A stretch of DNA of 64,000 bases, from NCBI GenBank assembly GCA_013388455.1, contig JACAFF010000005.1, positions 1 to 64,000 on the forward strand, in the 5' to 3' direction. Position numbers and translations under genes: made by a program. Numbering within the stretch: the stretch's first letter is position 1; the number at the start of each line of letters is the position of its first letter. The notes under the pieces were generated by a model. That model searched no databases, was not told the DNA's origin, and was given only the letters and a program-made list of their open reading frames with translations. The stretch comes from Nitrospirota bacterium. Its GTDB lineage: Bacteria; Nitrospirota; Thermodesulfovibrionia; Thermodesulfovibrionales; SM23-35. This document shows, piece after piece, positions 39,067 to 48,576 of the stretch.

Positions 39067-42000
39067 ATGATTTTATTACATTTTTTTCGCAAACCAGCTC
39101 TTTCTAAGGCAAAAACAAATGAACTGTTAGCCATTGCAAAACAAAAAATATCATCTGATATTGAGCATATTGAAACAGAATATTGCTATAATGTTGAAAC
39201 TTCTTCGCAACTAACAGAGCATGAGCTTGAAATACTCAGATGGCTACTTGCAGAAACTTTTGAGCCAGAAAATTTTGGTAATAAAAGTTTCCTAACGAAT
39301 AAGGAGGACTGCAACTCCTGCTCATCTCCCATCTATCATTACTATCTTTTAGAAGTCGGCCCACGTATGAACTTTACCACAGCATGGTCTACCAATGCTG
39401 TTTCTATATTAAATAACTGTGGTCTGACAAAAATTACAAGGATTGAGAGATCGAGAAGATATAAATTAGTCTTCAGTCAACCTTCAACCTTTAATCTTAA
39501 ACCTTTCCAAGATCTCATTCACGATAGGATGACAGAATGTTTGTATCCTGAACCTCTCTCAACTTTTGAAACAGGAATAAAACCAGAGCCTGTTTACATT
39601 GTTCCTTTAATTGAGGAAGGAAAAGAATCATTAAGAAAAATAAATATTACAATGGGACTAGGACTTGATGAATGGGATATAGATTACTACTATAATCTAT
39701 TCGTAAAAGAACTACGTCGTAATCCAACAAATGTGGAATGTTTTGACTTAAGTCAATCAAACAGCGAACATTCAAGGCACTGGTTTTTCAAGGGCAGACT
39801 GATTATAGATGGTAAAGAAACTGAGTATTCCCTTATGGATTTAATTAAATATCCATTAAAAAATTCACCAAATAACAGCATTATTGCTTTTAAAGATAAT
39901 TCAAGCGCTATTAGAGGATATGAAATATTATCTTTACGGCCTGAGCATGCTGGCTTGCCGTCACGTTTTAAACAGGAGCACCTTTTTTATCATATTATTT
40001 TTACAGCAGAAACGCATAATTTTCCCACTGGTGTTGCTCCATTTCCTGGAGCAGAAACCGGGACAGGAGGTAGGATACGGGATGTTCATGCTACAGGAAA
40101 AGGTAGTTTGGTAATTGCTGGAACTGCTGCATATTGTGTCGGAAATCTTCAAATACCTAACTATCTCTTACCATGGGAAGATTCATCTTTTGAATATCCA
40201 CCAAATCTTGCAACTCCGCTCCAGATTGAGATTGAAGCAAGTAATGGTGCCTCTGATTACGGGAATAAATTCGGTGAGCCTGTCATACAGGGCTTCACTC
40301 GCTCTTTTGGATTGAGACTGCCAGATGGCGAAAGAAGAGAATGGATAAAACCCATAATGTTTACTGGTGGAGTTGGCCAGATAGATGACAAACATATTGA
40401 AAAGAAAGAACCTCAAAAAGGTATGCTTGTTGTAAAGATTGGAGGTCCAGCATACAGAATAGGAATGGGGGGTGGCGCTGCCTCCAGTATGATACAGGGA
40501 GAAAATATCGAGGAACTTGATTTCAGCGCTGTACAGCGCGGTGACGCTGAAATGGAACAAAAGGTTAATAGAGTAGTCAGAGCATGTGTTGAAATGGGGG
40601 AGAGAAATCCTATCATAAGTATTCATGATCAGGGGGCAGGAGGAAACTGTAATGTTGTAAAAGAGATTATTTACCCTGCCGGTGCAAAAATAAATATCAG
40701 AAAAATACAACTCGGGGATAATTCACTTTCAGTTCTGGAAATATGGGGTGCGGAATATCAGGAAAATGATGCAATTCTCTTAAAACCTGAAAGAAAAGTC
40801 GAATTTCTTTCTATCTGTGAAAGGGAAAAAGTACCTTGTTCTTTCATAGGTGAAATCACAGGAGATGGGTATATCAGGCTGTTCGATGAGCATGATGGAA
40901 CAATACCGGTTAATCTTGAATTATCAAAGGTTCTTGGCGAAATGCCAAGAAAAATATTTATAATTGAAAGTATAAAACCTAAACTTGAATCACTCTTCCT
41001 TCCAGAAACACTAACAGTAAGGGAATCTCTCGAAAGGGTTCTCAGACTTATCTCAGTTGGTTCTAAAAGATTTCTTGTAAATAAAGTTGACCGCTCTGTT
41101 ACCGGCCTTATTGCCCAACAGCAGTGTGTAGGCCCACTTCATCTGACATTATCAAATGTGGCTGTAATTGCACAGAGTCATTTAACCTTAAGAGGAGCAG
41201 CAATTTCTATTGGTGAACAACCAATAAAAGGACTACTTAATCCGCAGGCAATGGCACGAATGAGCGTAGGTGAAGCTCTAACTAATATTTTATGGGCAAA
41301 GGTAAGTGCTCTTGAAGATATAAAATGTTCAGGGAACTGGATGTGGGCAGCAAAACTACCTGGAGAAGGTGCAAAGATTTATGATGCTGCTTTAGCTCTC
41401 AAAGATATACTCATTGAACTTGGGATAGCTATTGATGGAGGGAAAGACAGTCTATCTATGGCAGCAAAGGTAACTAATTCGTCTGGGGAAACAGAAACTA
41501 TCAAGGCTCCTGGCAGCCTCGTCATTTCCGCCTATGTTACCTGTCCTGATATAACAAAGATCATTACCCCGGATATAAAAAAACCTGGTATCAGCAAACT
41601 GATATATATTGATCTCGGGAATGGGAAATATAGAATGGGTGGAACTGCTTTAGCACAAGTATATGGTCAAATAGGGAATGAATCTCCTGATGTTGATGAC
41701 CCTAAATTACTAAAACGTTCATTTTATGTCATTCAAAGACTAATAGATGAGGACATCATTCTCTCAGGACATGACAGGAGTGACGGAGGTTTAATCGTTA
41801 CATTACTCGAGATGGCTTTTGCAGGCAATTGCGGAATCAAAATTAACTTAAACCTTAATAACCTCACAACATCCCAACATATATCTTTATTATTCTCCGA
41901 AGAACTCGGCCTTATTTTAGAATATTTTCCAGAACATGAAGATATAATTGAATCTTATCTTAAAGCTGATAGTATCCCCTATCTAATAATTGGAAATACA

Positions 42001-43053
42001 ATAAAAGAGAAAGTAATTGATATAGCAGTCAATAATCAAACCGTTCTGAAAGAAGACATGAGAGTTCTCAGAGCTATTTGGGAAGAAACAAGTTATCATC
42101 TTGATAGACTTCAGGCAAATCCAGAGTGTGTAGATGAAGAGAGAAAAGTAAATTTCGACAGAAAAGGCCCTGAGTATAAACTTACTTTTGTCCCACAAGA
42201 ATCTCCTTTTGTCTCCTGTGTATCCCCACTTAGTAAGGAAAGCCTAATTGAAGTTAGGCCGAGAGTTGCTATAATTCGTGAAGAAGGCAGTAATGGAGAT
42301 CGAGAAATGACTTCAGCTTTCTACATGGCAGGGTTTGAAGTATGGGATATAATGATGACAGATCTTTTAAAAGAAAAAATTAAACTCGATGAGTTCAGAG
42401 GGATTGCATTTGTTGGCGGTTTCAGTTACGCAGATGTTCTCGATTCAGCAAAAGGCTGGGCTGGAGTCATAAGATTCAATAAAAGACTCTTCGAACAATT
42501 TCAAAACTTTTATGAACGTCCAGACACATTCAGTCTCGGAGTATGCAATGGATGTCAGCTCATGGCACTTCTGGGCTGGGTTCCCTGGAGAGGGATACCT
42601 GATAAAATTCAGCCAAGATTTATTCAAAATAAATCAGGCAGGTTTGAATCCCGGTTTTCAACAGTAAAAATTTTACCAAGCCCTTCGATTATGTTGAAGG
42701 GGATGGAAGGTTCTATTCTCGGCATCTGGATTGCCCATGGTGAAGGAAGACTTTATTTCCCTGATGAAAAATTCCAAGAAGAGGTTCTACAAAAAAACCT
42801 TGCACCCATAAGATTTATTGACGACTATGGAGAGTTTACAGAAATATATCCGTTCAACCCTAATGGTTCTCCACGTGGCATAACTGCTCTCTGCACTCCT
42901 GATGGAAGACATCTCGCCATGATGCCTCATCCTGAAAGAGTGTTTCTTAAATGGCAATGGTCTTACATGCCCGAAGAATGGAAGAAAAATCTCAAAGCCT
43001 CACCATGGCTTAGAATGTTCCAGAATGCTTATAATTGGTGTAAAAAAGTATAA
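39067..43053 (+). CDS. purL: Phosphoribosylformylglycinamidine synthase (large, single-chain type)
   Basis: This is the long form (1328 residues) that carries the synthetase and glutaminase in one chain, as in E. coli, instead of the PurL/PurQ/PurS trio. Landmarks are the N-terminal PurS-like part, the linker with SNSEHSRHWFF, AETHNFPTGVAPFPGAETGTGGRIRD, IHDQGAGGNCNVVKEI, LSGHDRSDGGLIVTLLEMAFAGN, and a C-terminal class I glutaminase with the nucleophile in GVCNGCQLM and AHGEGR. The start MILLHFFRKPALS aligns with the usual beginning, although no clear ribosome site is visible. Confidence 0.96.
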   Translation: MILLHFFRKPALSKAKTNELLAIAKQKISSDIEHIETEYCYNVETSSQLTEHELEILRWLLAETFEPENFGNKSFLTNKEDCNSCSSPIYHYYLLEVGPRMNFTTAWSTNAVSILNNCGLTKITRIERSRRYKLVFSQPSTFNLKPFQDLIHDRMTECLYPEPLSTFETGIKPEPVYIVPLIEEGKESLRKINITMGLGLDEWDIDYYYNLFVKELRRNPTNVECFDLSQSNSEHSRHWFFKGRLIIDGKETEYSLMDLIKYPLKNSPNNSIIAFKDNSSAIRGYEILSLRPEHAGLPSRFKQEHLFYHIIFTAETHNFPTGVAPFPGAETGTGGRIRDVHATGKGSLVIAGTAAYCVGNLQIPNYLLPWEDSSFEYPPNLATPLQIEIEASNGASDYGNKFGEPVIQGFTRSFGLRLPDGERREWIKPIMFTGGVGQIDDKHIEKKEPQKGMLVVKIGGPAYRIGMGGGAASSMIQGENIEELDFSAVQRGDAEMEQKVNRVVRACVEMGERNPIISIHDQGAGGNCNVVKEIIYPAGAKINIRKIQLGDNSLSVLEIWGAEYQENDAILLKPERKVEFLSICEREKVPCSFIGEITGDGYIRLFDEHDGTIPVNLELSKVLGEMPRKIFIIESIKPKLESLFLPETLTVRESLERVLRLISVGSKRFLVNKVDRSVTGLIAQQQCVGPLHLTLSNVAVIAQSHLTLRGAAISIGEQPIKGLLNPQAMARMSVGEALTNILWAKVSALEDIKCSGNWMWAAKLPGEGAKIYDAALALKDILIELGIAIDGGKDSLSMAAKVTNSSGETETIKAPGSLVISAYVTCPDITKIITPDIKKPGISKLIYIDLGNGKYRMGGTALAQVYGQIGNESPDVDDPKLLKRSFYVIQRLIDEDIILSGHDRSDGGLIVTLLEMAFAGNCGIKINLNLNNLTTSQHISLLFSEELGLILEYFPEHEDIIESYLKADSIPYLIIGNTIKEKVIDIAVNNQTVLKEDMRVLRAIWEETSYHLDRLQANPECVDEERKVNFDRKGPEYKLTFVPQESPFVSCVSPLSKESLIEVRPRVAIIREEGSNGDREMTSAFYMAGFEVWDIMMTDLLKEKIKLDEFRGIAFVGGFSYADVLDSAKGWAGVIRFNKRLFEQFQNFYERPDTFSLGVCNGCQLMALLGWVPWRGIPDKIQPRFIQNKSGRFESRFSTVKILPSPSIMLKGMEGSILGIWIAHGEGRLYFPDEKFQEEVLQKNLAPIRFIDDYGEFTEIYPFNPNGSPRGITALCTPDGRHLAMMPHPERVFLKWQWSYMPEEWKKNLKASPWLRMFQNAYNWCKKV

Positions 43054-43058
43054 AATAT

Positions 43059-43134
<76 letters not shown>

Positions 43135-43145
43135 ACACCATCAAG

Positions 43146-43219
43146 CGCGCCTGAGAGGATTTGAACCTCCGACCCTCGGCTCCGGAGGCCGATGCTCTAA
43201 TCCACTGAGCTACAGGCGC
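43146..43219 (-). tRNA. tRNA-Arg (CCG)
   Basis: On the minus strand: acceptor GCGCCTG/CAGGCGC, anticodon CCG in loop CTCCGGA, T arm GGAGGTTCAAATCCTCT. The CCA end is not encoded. Confidence 0.95.
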
Positions 43220-43285
43220 GATGACGCTTGATCTTAACTCTTAACTGTAAATTTTTAACTACTAATTTCCCAATGCAAAATTTGC

Positions 43286-43362
43286 TGGGGTGAGTGAGGG
43301 GACTCGAACCCCCAACACCTGGAGCCACAGTCCAGTGCTCTGACCATTGAGCTACACTCACC
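43286..43362 (-). tRNA. tRNA-His (GTG)
   Basis: On the minus strand: acceptor GTGAGTG/CACTCAC with the extra G(-1) paired to C73 that marks tRNA-His, anticodon GTG in loop CTGTGGC, T arm GGGGGTTCGAGTCCCC and an encoded CCA. Confidence 0.96.
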
Positions 43363-43400
43363 ATCTAACAATAGTTTACAGTAAATAGTATTTAATTCAC

Positions 43401-43426
43401 TGCAAATTTATTTTACAAAATTTGCA
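43401..43426. repeat. Inverted repeat in a tRNA spacer
   Basis: TGCAAATTT (43401-43409) and AAATTTGCA (43418-43426) form a perfect 9 bp inverted repeat directly after the 3' end of tRNA-Arg(TCT). A related GCAAAATTTGC lies beside the tRNA-His end (43275-43285). They may be processing or weak stop signals. Confidence 0.45.
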
Positions 43427-43503
<77 letters not shown>

Positions 43504-43526
43504 TTTATATTAAGTTTAAATTAAAA

Positions 43527-44183
43527 TTATATGAGTTTATAAGAAATTCTGTCAATAACAGGCAACAAATCATCAAATTTATCAATTAAATAATCAGCAT
43601 TAAGAAGGTATATTCTATCCTTGTATCCATAGGTAACAGCAATAGTTTTTACACCTGCTCCTTTCCCAGCCTCAATATCATAATTACTGTCTCCAACTAT
43701 GACTGTTTCTTCCTTTTTGAAACCAAGATTTTTATATGAATAAATAACAGGAACAGGAGAAGGTTTTCTCTCGGGTGTTGTGTCACTACCAACTACAAGA
43801 TCAAAATAGTGAAGTAGATTTACCTGATCCAAAAGCTTTTTTGAAAGATTTTCCCTTTTATTGGATATAACCGCCATTTTATAATCTCTGAGTTCTGTTA
43901 GTGTCTCCTTTACCCCAGGATATATTATTGATTGGTCTGCAATATGTAACTCATAATATAAAAGAAATCGTTCAATCACCTCATCCCACATCATTAAATC
44001 TGAACCATCCATTACCTTTTCTACAAGCCTCGTTACACCTTCCCCTATCAGACCGATGGTCTCTTCAACAGTTAAGATTTTATTGCTAAAAGGTCTTATA
44101 GCATAATTTAAAGCATGCATAATATCTCTGCTCGTATCAACAAGAGTGCCGTCTAAATCAAAAATGATCAAAGATATCTTCAT
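43527..44183 (-). CDS. gph: HAD-family hydrolase, phosphoglycolate phosphatase-like
   Basis: The 218-residue protein has the HAD motifs: DLDGTLVDT near residues 9-17, VISNKRENLSKKLL, and VIVGDSNYDIEAGKGAGVKTIAVTYGY. The cap domain is of the small helical Gph/PGP type. It probably removes phosphate from phosphoglycolate, but related enzymes act on other phosphates. It lies just before the tRNA array on the same strand. Confidence 0.86.
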   Translation of the reverse strand: MKISLIIFDLDGTLVDTSRDIMHALNYAIRPFSNKILTVEETIGLIGEGVTRLVEKVMDGSDLMMWDEVIERFLLYYELHIADQSIIYPGVKETLTELRDYKMAVISNKRENLSKKLLDQVNLLHYFDLVVGSDTTPERKPSPVPVIYSYKNLGFKKEETVIVGDSNYDIEAGKGAGVKTIAVTYGYKDRIYLLNADYLIDKFDDLLPVIDRISYKLI

Positions 44184-44325
44184 TTGTAAATTATATCATA
44201 CGGAATATGTATGTTCTGAAAAGATGAGGATTTAGGCTAAATTACTATGAGATTTACAAACATATGAAACAGATGATATGGTAAAAATATATCATAAGCA
44301 AGATTTTCATATAAAGGAGTGTAAT

Positions 44326-44865
44326 ATGAAAACAAGTACTTTTCGCACAATCAGTTTCTTTTTAGTTTTTTTATTATGTCTTACATCTCTTTGCATTTCA
44401 GCAAATTCACCCTTAAAGACAAAAGCTGCTGATCTTTCCGATATACAAGGGGTATTTACTCTCATTCTTTATGGTGGAAGATTTGTTGATGATCTTGAAA
44501 GGGTCGCTATTTTTGATAAAGAAGGAGATCATTATTATTTTGAACCATATGCACCTGATTTTGATTACAAGGTTAAAAAATCTGTTCCTGATAAAGAAGT
44601 TTTTGAGCTGGCAAAAAGTTTTGTAAGTTCTCATTATGCATTTCATAAATATCTATTCAGCAAGATTCTGGATGCGAATGGGAATATTATAGGCTTTGAA
44701 TTGAGACCCCTCTATCATCCTTTTTCTTACAGCCTTGATGATGTTATTGATGTTTACTACTGGCTAAAAAAAGATGGAAAGGTAAAAGTTACGATCAAGC
44801 TCATTCAGCCTGTTGAACGACTTCTTTATCCAGGAGGTCCAGGTGAAGGTTCTGGAGGAGATTAA
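44326..44865 (+). CDS. Exported protein of unknown function
   Basis: The 179-residue protein has a clear signal peptide (MKTSTFRTISFFLVFLLCLT, then SLCISANS) and a mature part rich in aromatic residues (GDHYYFEPYAPDFDYKV, SHYAFHKYLFSKI). It ends in the Gly-rich tail PGGPGEGSGGD. I do not recognise the family. The start is set by AAAGGAGTG 6 bases before ATG 44326. The last 23 bp overlap the start of bioB, so the gene tail encodes the bioB ribosome site. Confidence 0.75.
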   Translation: MKTSTFRTISFFLVFLLCLTSLCISANSPLKTKAADLSDIQGVFTLILYGGRFVDDLERVAIFDKEGDHYYFEPYAPDFDYKVKKSVPDKEVFELAKSFVSSHYAFHKYLFSKILDANGNIIGFELRPLYHPFSYSLDDVIDVYYWLKKDGKVKVTIKLIQPVERLLYPGGPGEGSGGD

Positions 44866-45847
44866 CCAGATTGAAAAACGAGTTCTTCACGGTGATTCTT
44901 TAACAAAGGAAGATGCAAACTACTTAATCAGTATTTCAGATTCAAATATTTTAGACCTATTTTCTTCTGCGAATAGAATAAGAAATTATTTCAAAGCTAA
45001 TAGGGTTGAATTGTGTTCTATTGTTAATGCAAAATCAGGCGGTTGTAGCGAAGACTGTGATTTCTGCGCGCAGTCCTCAAAAAGTACAGCAAAGATAAAA
45101 GTCTACCCACTTCTCAGTAAAAGGACTGTTCTTCAGTTAGCTACTGAAGCAAAGCTATCTGGTGTAAAAAGGTTTTCATTAGTTATCAGTGGAAGAAAAA
45201 TATTAAAGAAAGACCTTTCAAATATAGCTGTTATGATTTCTGAAATCAAAGCCCTTAACCTTCTCCCCTGTGCAAGTCTCGGTTTTCTTACTAAAAAAGA
45301 ACTTTTAATGTTAAAGGATGCTGGACTCGAGCGTTATCATCACAATCTTGAAACCTCTGAACGATTTTTTCCACAAATATGCAGGACACACGGGTATAAA
45401 GAAAAGCTCGAAACCATACAGGTAGCAAAGTCTGCTAACCTGTCTGTATGTTCAGGCGGTATATTTGGAATGGGCGAGACATGGGATGATAGAATTGATA
45501 TGGCTTTTAACCTGAAGAAACTTGATATCGACTCTATCCCAATTAACTTTCTCATTCCTATTAAGGGTACACCTCTTGGTAAGAGAAAATATTTACACCC
45601 TTTTGAAGCACTGAAGATTGTCAGTCTTTATAGATTTATACTCCCACATAAAGAAATAAGAATCTGTGGTGGCAGAATGCAAATACTGGGGGAATTTAAT
45701 TCTCTTGTCTTCTTTGCTGGAGCTGACAGCCTGATGACAGGTAATTATCTAACCACATCAGGAAGAATGCCTGAAGAAGATATTAAGCTAATAAAAAAAT
45801 GTGGTCTTGTTCTTAATAATGCAGATATTGCTCGAAAATTTCTTTAA
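44843..45847 (+). CDS. bioB: Biotin synthase
   Basis: BioB inserts sulfur into dethiobiotin using radical SAM chemistry. The 4Fe-4S cysteines are in GCSEDCDFCAQS (C68, C72, C75 by the GTG start). Further landmarks are YHHNLETSERFF, TIQVAKSANLSVCSGGIFGMGET, PINFLIPIKGTPL and the C-terminal RICGGRMQ. GTG 44843 is chosen because AGGAGG lies 5 bases upstream; this start lies inside the preceding gene, so translation is coupled. bioA, bioD and bioF are not in the window. It is convergent with a LysR gene, overlapping by 4 bp. Confidence 0.92.
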   Translation: MKVLEEINQIEKRVLHGDSLTKEDANYLISISDSNILDLFSSANRIRNYFKANRVELCSIVNAKSGGCSEDCDFCAQSSKSTAKIKVYPLLSKRTVLQLATEAKLSGVKRFSLVISGRKILKKDLSNIAVMISEIKALNLLPCASLGFLTKKELLMLKDAGLERYHHNLETSERFFPQICRTHGYKEKLETIQVAKSANLSVCSGGIFGMGETWDDRIDMAFNLKKLDIDSIPINFLIPIKGTPLGKRKYLHPFEALKIVSLYRFILPHKEIRICGGRMQILGEFNSLVFFAGADSLMTGNYLTTSGRMPEEDIKLIKKCGLVLNNADIARKFL

Positions 45848-46776
45848 CTCGATGATTTTATTAAATTATTTTTTGTTGTTATACGGAATTTCTTGTATTC
45901 ATCGAGGATATATTCAAAGAATGCGTTATAAATTCTGGGAAGTGTTCTCTTTCTGTGGGTAACAATGTAAAATCTTCGATTCATTTGAATATCCGAAATT
46001 TTTATTTCTTTCAAAATATTATGTTCCAATTCATCAGAAACTGAAAATCTTGATATAATTGTAATACCAAGTCCCGCCTTAACTGCCTGTTTAACAGCAT
46101 CAGTAGAACCAAAAATACTCGCTATCTGGAGGCTATCAGTATCTATCCCGGCACTTTCCAGGAATTTCTCAGTAACTTGTCTTGTCCCTGAACCCTCCTC
46201 TCTGAATACCATTGGCATCTGGACCAACTCTTTTAAGGTCATCTCCAAATTCTTTGTAAAGGAAGGTGCAGAGACAGCAATTAGCTCATCTTCAATAAAA
46301 GGAACATAATCTACATCTTCATTGTCAAGTCTTGCTCCAACTATTCCAAGGAGCAATGAATGCTTTAAGATGTTTTCAATAATACCCTTTGAATCAGATA
46401 TTAGAATCTGAAATGAAATAGCTGGATATTTCTTCTGAAAAGCTGACATCATGCGAGGTATCAAGTATACTCCAGGGATAGTGCTAGCTCCTATAATCAA
46501 TTTACCTGAAAGGTCTTTTCTTATTTTCAGTATTTCTTCCTTCAGGGATTCAGCTTTTGCAATAATCTCTAACGAATGGGTATATAAAACTTCCGCCTCT
46601 TTTGTTGGGATAATACTCCTTCCTAATCTGTCAAAGAGTTTACATCCAAGTTCATCTTCCAATCCTTTAATATGGCTACTGATAGTGGGCTGAGTAAGAT
46701 AAAGCTCTTTAGATGCTCTCGAAAAGCTATTATTTTTATATACTAAGGTAAATACTCGTAATTGATGTATATCCAT
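45844..46776 (-). CDS. LysR-family transcriptional regulator
   Basis: The 310-residue protein has the N-terminal LysR winged helix (MDIHQLRVFTLVYKNNSFSRASKELYLTQPTISSHIKGLEDELG) and the effector domain (GKLIIGASTIPGVYLIPRMM). VFREEGSGTRQVTEKFL in the effector domain is characteristic of the CysB/CysL-like branch, which often senses sulfur or nitrogen metabolites. It is upstream of no obvious target except the siroheme gene 12 bp before it on the same strand, which suggests one operon with sulfur or nitrogen reduction as the theme. Confidence 0.9.
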   Translation of the reverse strand: MDIHQLRVFTLVYKNNSFSRASKELYLTQPTISSHIKGLEDELGCKLFDRLGRSIIPTKEAEVLYTHSLEIIAKAESLKEEILKIRKDLSGKLIIGASTIPGVYLIPRMMSAFQKKYPAISFQILISDSKGIIENILKHSLLLGIVGARLDNEDVDYVPFIEDELIAVSAPSFTKNLEMTLKELVQMPMVFREEGSGTRQVTEKFLESAGIDTDSLQIASIFGSTDAVKQAVKAGLGITIISRFSVSDELEHNILKEIKISDIQMNRRFYIVTHRKRTLPRIYNAFFEYILDEYKKFRITTKNNLIKSSS

Positions 46777-46787
46777 AAATATTAATA

Positions 46788-47447
46788 TTAATTATATTCT
46801 TTTCTTATATATTTTTTCAATAATAGGGTGATAACTTTCTTTGCCTCCATCACGCCTTTTTGTCTTAAAATATCAACCATCACGCGTGATCCTATATATT
46901 CTAAAAATTGCCTCCTCTTCTTCCTGTCATTTATAAACTTCATTGCTTTTGCGCGAATATTCTGTAAAAACTCCAGAAACTTAGAAAACTCTACTCCATA
47001 CTGATCTTCGAGTTCAATTCGAATAGTCTTTGCAAGTGCAGGACTGACTCCGCTTGTAGATATAGCTAATTTTAACAACCCACGATTTACAGTAGAAGGC
47101 ACAATAAAATTACAAAAATCAGGAGCATCAACAACATTCACAAGACATTGAGCATCTTGAGCAACCCGTTCGTTTACTGAAATATTGTCTGTTGCAGCAA
47201 TCACCAGAAATGCATCTTTCATATCACTTCTACGGTATCCTCGGCAAATATGTTTTAACCTCTTTTGTGATTTTATTTTCTCCAGCCTCCGGGTAATTTT
47301 TGGGCTTATCACGGTCACTTCTGCTCCTGTTTTTAAGAGAAAACTTATTTTCCGCTCAGCAACATGACCACCACCACATACAACAACTTTTTTTTTCTCG
47401 AGGTTTAGGAATACAGGATAATAAACCACTGTCTTTTTTTTAATCAC
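46788..47447 (-). CDS. Precorrin-2 dehydrogenase / sirohydrochlorin ferrochelatase (siroheme synthase N-domain)
   Basis: The 219-residue protein is a CysG-N/Met8p-like NAD enzyme: YYPVFLNLEKKKVVVCGGGHVAERKI at the N-terminus, VIAATDN, VNVVDAPDFCNFIVPSTVNRG and ISTSGVSPALAKTIR. It makes sirohydrochlorin and may insert iron to give siroheme for sulfite or nitrite reductase, or feed a heme route. The uroporphyrinogen methyltransferase domain found in full CysG is absent. It overlaps bamD by 8 bp and lies upstream of the LysR gene. Confidence 0.92.
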   Translation of the reverse strand: MIKKKTVVYYPVFLNLEKKKVVVCGGGHVAERKISFLLKTGAEVTVISPKITRRLEKIKSQKRLKHICRGYRRSDMKDAFLVIAATDNISVNERVAQDAQCLVNVVDAPDFCNFIVPSTVNRGLLKLAISTSGVSPALAKTIRIELEDQYGVEFSKFLEFLQNIRAKAMKFINDRKKRRQFLEYIGSRVMVDILRQKGVMEAKKVITLLLKKYIRKEYN

Positions 47448-48204
47448 TTTTTAAGGTATCTATTTCTTTCTTTACATCTGAAGCAAATTTGCTTTCTGGG
47501 TAAGTGTCAATGAGACGTCTAAAATACTCTGAAGCCATTTCCCTCTGATTAAGCTTTTTATATGCCATTCCAGTATAGTAGAGCACATCAGACAATTTTT
47601 TATAATCCGGATATTTTTTCAATAATTCTTCAAATCTGCCAATCGCAGCATTATAAGAACCTTTTTTGTAATAAAATTCACCGACAAGATATTCGTATTC
47701 AGCAATGATATTTCTGCACTGTTCGATTCTTACTTCGATAATATCCTTATATGGATTCCTTGGAAATATTTTTTTCAATTTCTCAAATTCTTCAAGTGCC
47801 TTAGCTGCTCCGCCATAACCTCTTTCAGGACCCTCTATCTGGTTAAAATACACAGTAGCAATCTGGTACTGAGCATAAGGAGCATACTGATGATCTGGAT
47901 AGGTTTCAAGAAATCTTTTATATTCAGTAACCGCAAGTTCAAACTCTTCCTCTTTAACATAAGAGTCTGCAATTCTGAGTTGTGCTAAGGGAGCAAATTT
48001 CTTTGTAAAGTCTCTGTTCTTGATTTCAAGAAAAATTGTCCGCGATTTTTCATAATCTTTTTTTTCGAGTAGCTCATTGGCTGTTTCGAATGATTTCTCA
48101 GCGTCAAATTTCTCAGGAGGTTTAACAGAAGACTTACCCGAACAGGATATTATGATGAAAATTAAAACAAACAAAATAATATTTATTCTTTTCAGGCAAT
48201 TCAT
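47440..48204 (-). CDS. bamD: Outer membrane assembly lipoprotein BamD
   Basis: The 254-residue protein has a signal peptide with the lipobox FIIISC (Cys near residue 21), then five TPR-like repeats: FETANELLEKKDYEKSRTIF, FELAVTEYKRFLETYPDHQYAPYAQYQIATVYFNQ, YNAAIGRFEELLKKYPDYK and MASEYFRRLIDTYPESKFA. The ERGYGGAAKALEEFEKLKKIFPRNPY part is typical BamD. It helps fold outer-membrane proteins as part of the BAM complex. Confidence 0.9.
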   Translation of the reverse strand: MNCLKRINIILFVLIFIIISCSGKSSVKPPEKFDAEKSFETANELLEKKDYEKSRTIFLEIKNRDFTKKFAPLAQLRIADSYVKEEEFELAVTEYKRFLETYPDHQYAPYAQYQIATVYFNQIEGPERGYGGAAKALEEFEKLKKIFPRNPYKDIIEVRIEQCRNIIAEYEYLVGEFYYKKGSYNAAIGRFEELLKKYPDYKKLSDVLYYTGMAYKKLNQREMASEYFRRLIDTYPESKFASDVKKEIDTLKSD

Positions 48205-48270
48205 TCTGAATATTATATCACGGATAATAATTATTCATCCTTGATTTTTTTCTTTATTAATCTTTATTTA

Positions 48271-48279
48271 TGCTATACT
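48271..48279 (+). promoter_or_regulatory. Extended -10 promoter for the 35-residue zinc protein gene
   Basis: TGCTATACT (48271-48279) is an extended -10 element (TGN-TATACT). The -35 region is poor. The start codon follows 44 bp later. Confidence 0.45.
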
Positions 48280-48323
48280 GAATGCAATCAAGCTTTTCAT
48301 AACAATTAAATTAAGGAGGAACC

Positions 48324-48431
48324 ATGGCAGTTAAAAAAGCAACATGCGCTGCAAAAACAACGAAAGGGAAAAGGTGTAAAAATCCGGTATCAGGAAAATC
48401 AAAATTCTGTGTAACTCATAAGAAAAAATAG
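48324..48431 (+). CDS. 35-residue zinc-knuckle protein (DUF5763-like)
   Basis: The peptide has the pattern C8-x9-C18-x10-C29-x2-H32 in ATCAAKTTKGKRCKNPVSG and KSKFCVTHKKK, which is the short zinc-finger pattern I know from DUF5763-type proteins. Lys-rich ends suggest nucleic-acid binding. AAGGAGGA lies at 48313-48320, 3 bases before ATG 48324, and an extended -10 box precedes it. The 372 bp gap between bamD and the radical SAM gene otherwise holds only this gene. Confidence 0.75.
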   Translation: MAVKKATCAAKTTKGKRCKNPVSGKSKFCVTHKKK

Positions 48432-48576
48432 AAATCTGTATAGAAAGCTTCTGACTTTTTTTTAAAAACTGTCAGATTAATTCTTAAAAAATTAATCGCA
48501 AGAATGAAATTTTTGTTTTTTTAACACCATCCCTTGAAATTTGTAGATAGCGTTTATTCTATGGTATCCTTATTCA

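Noticed and set aside
45848-45866. Similarity of CTCGATGATTTTATTA to the purL start region at 39063
   Set aside because: A chance match of about 15 AT-rich bases at unrelated positions (the end of a LysR gene and a start codon).
48561-48576. ATG upstream of the radical SAM gene
   Set aside because: It is not in frame with the gene; GTG 48577 gives the family-like start.
48432-48576. Terminator after the 35-residue gene
   Set aside because: TCTGAC...GTCAGA encloses the T run instead of preceding it, so the hairpin is not a convincing intrinsic terminator.
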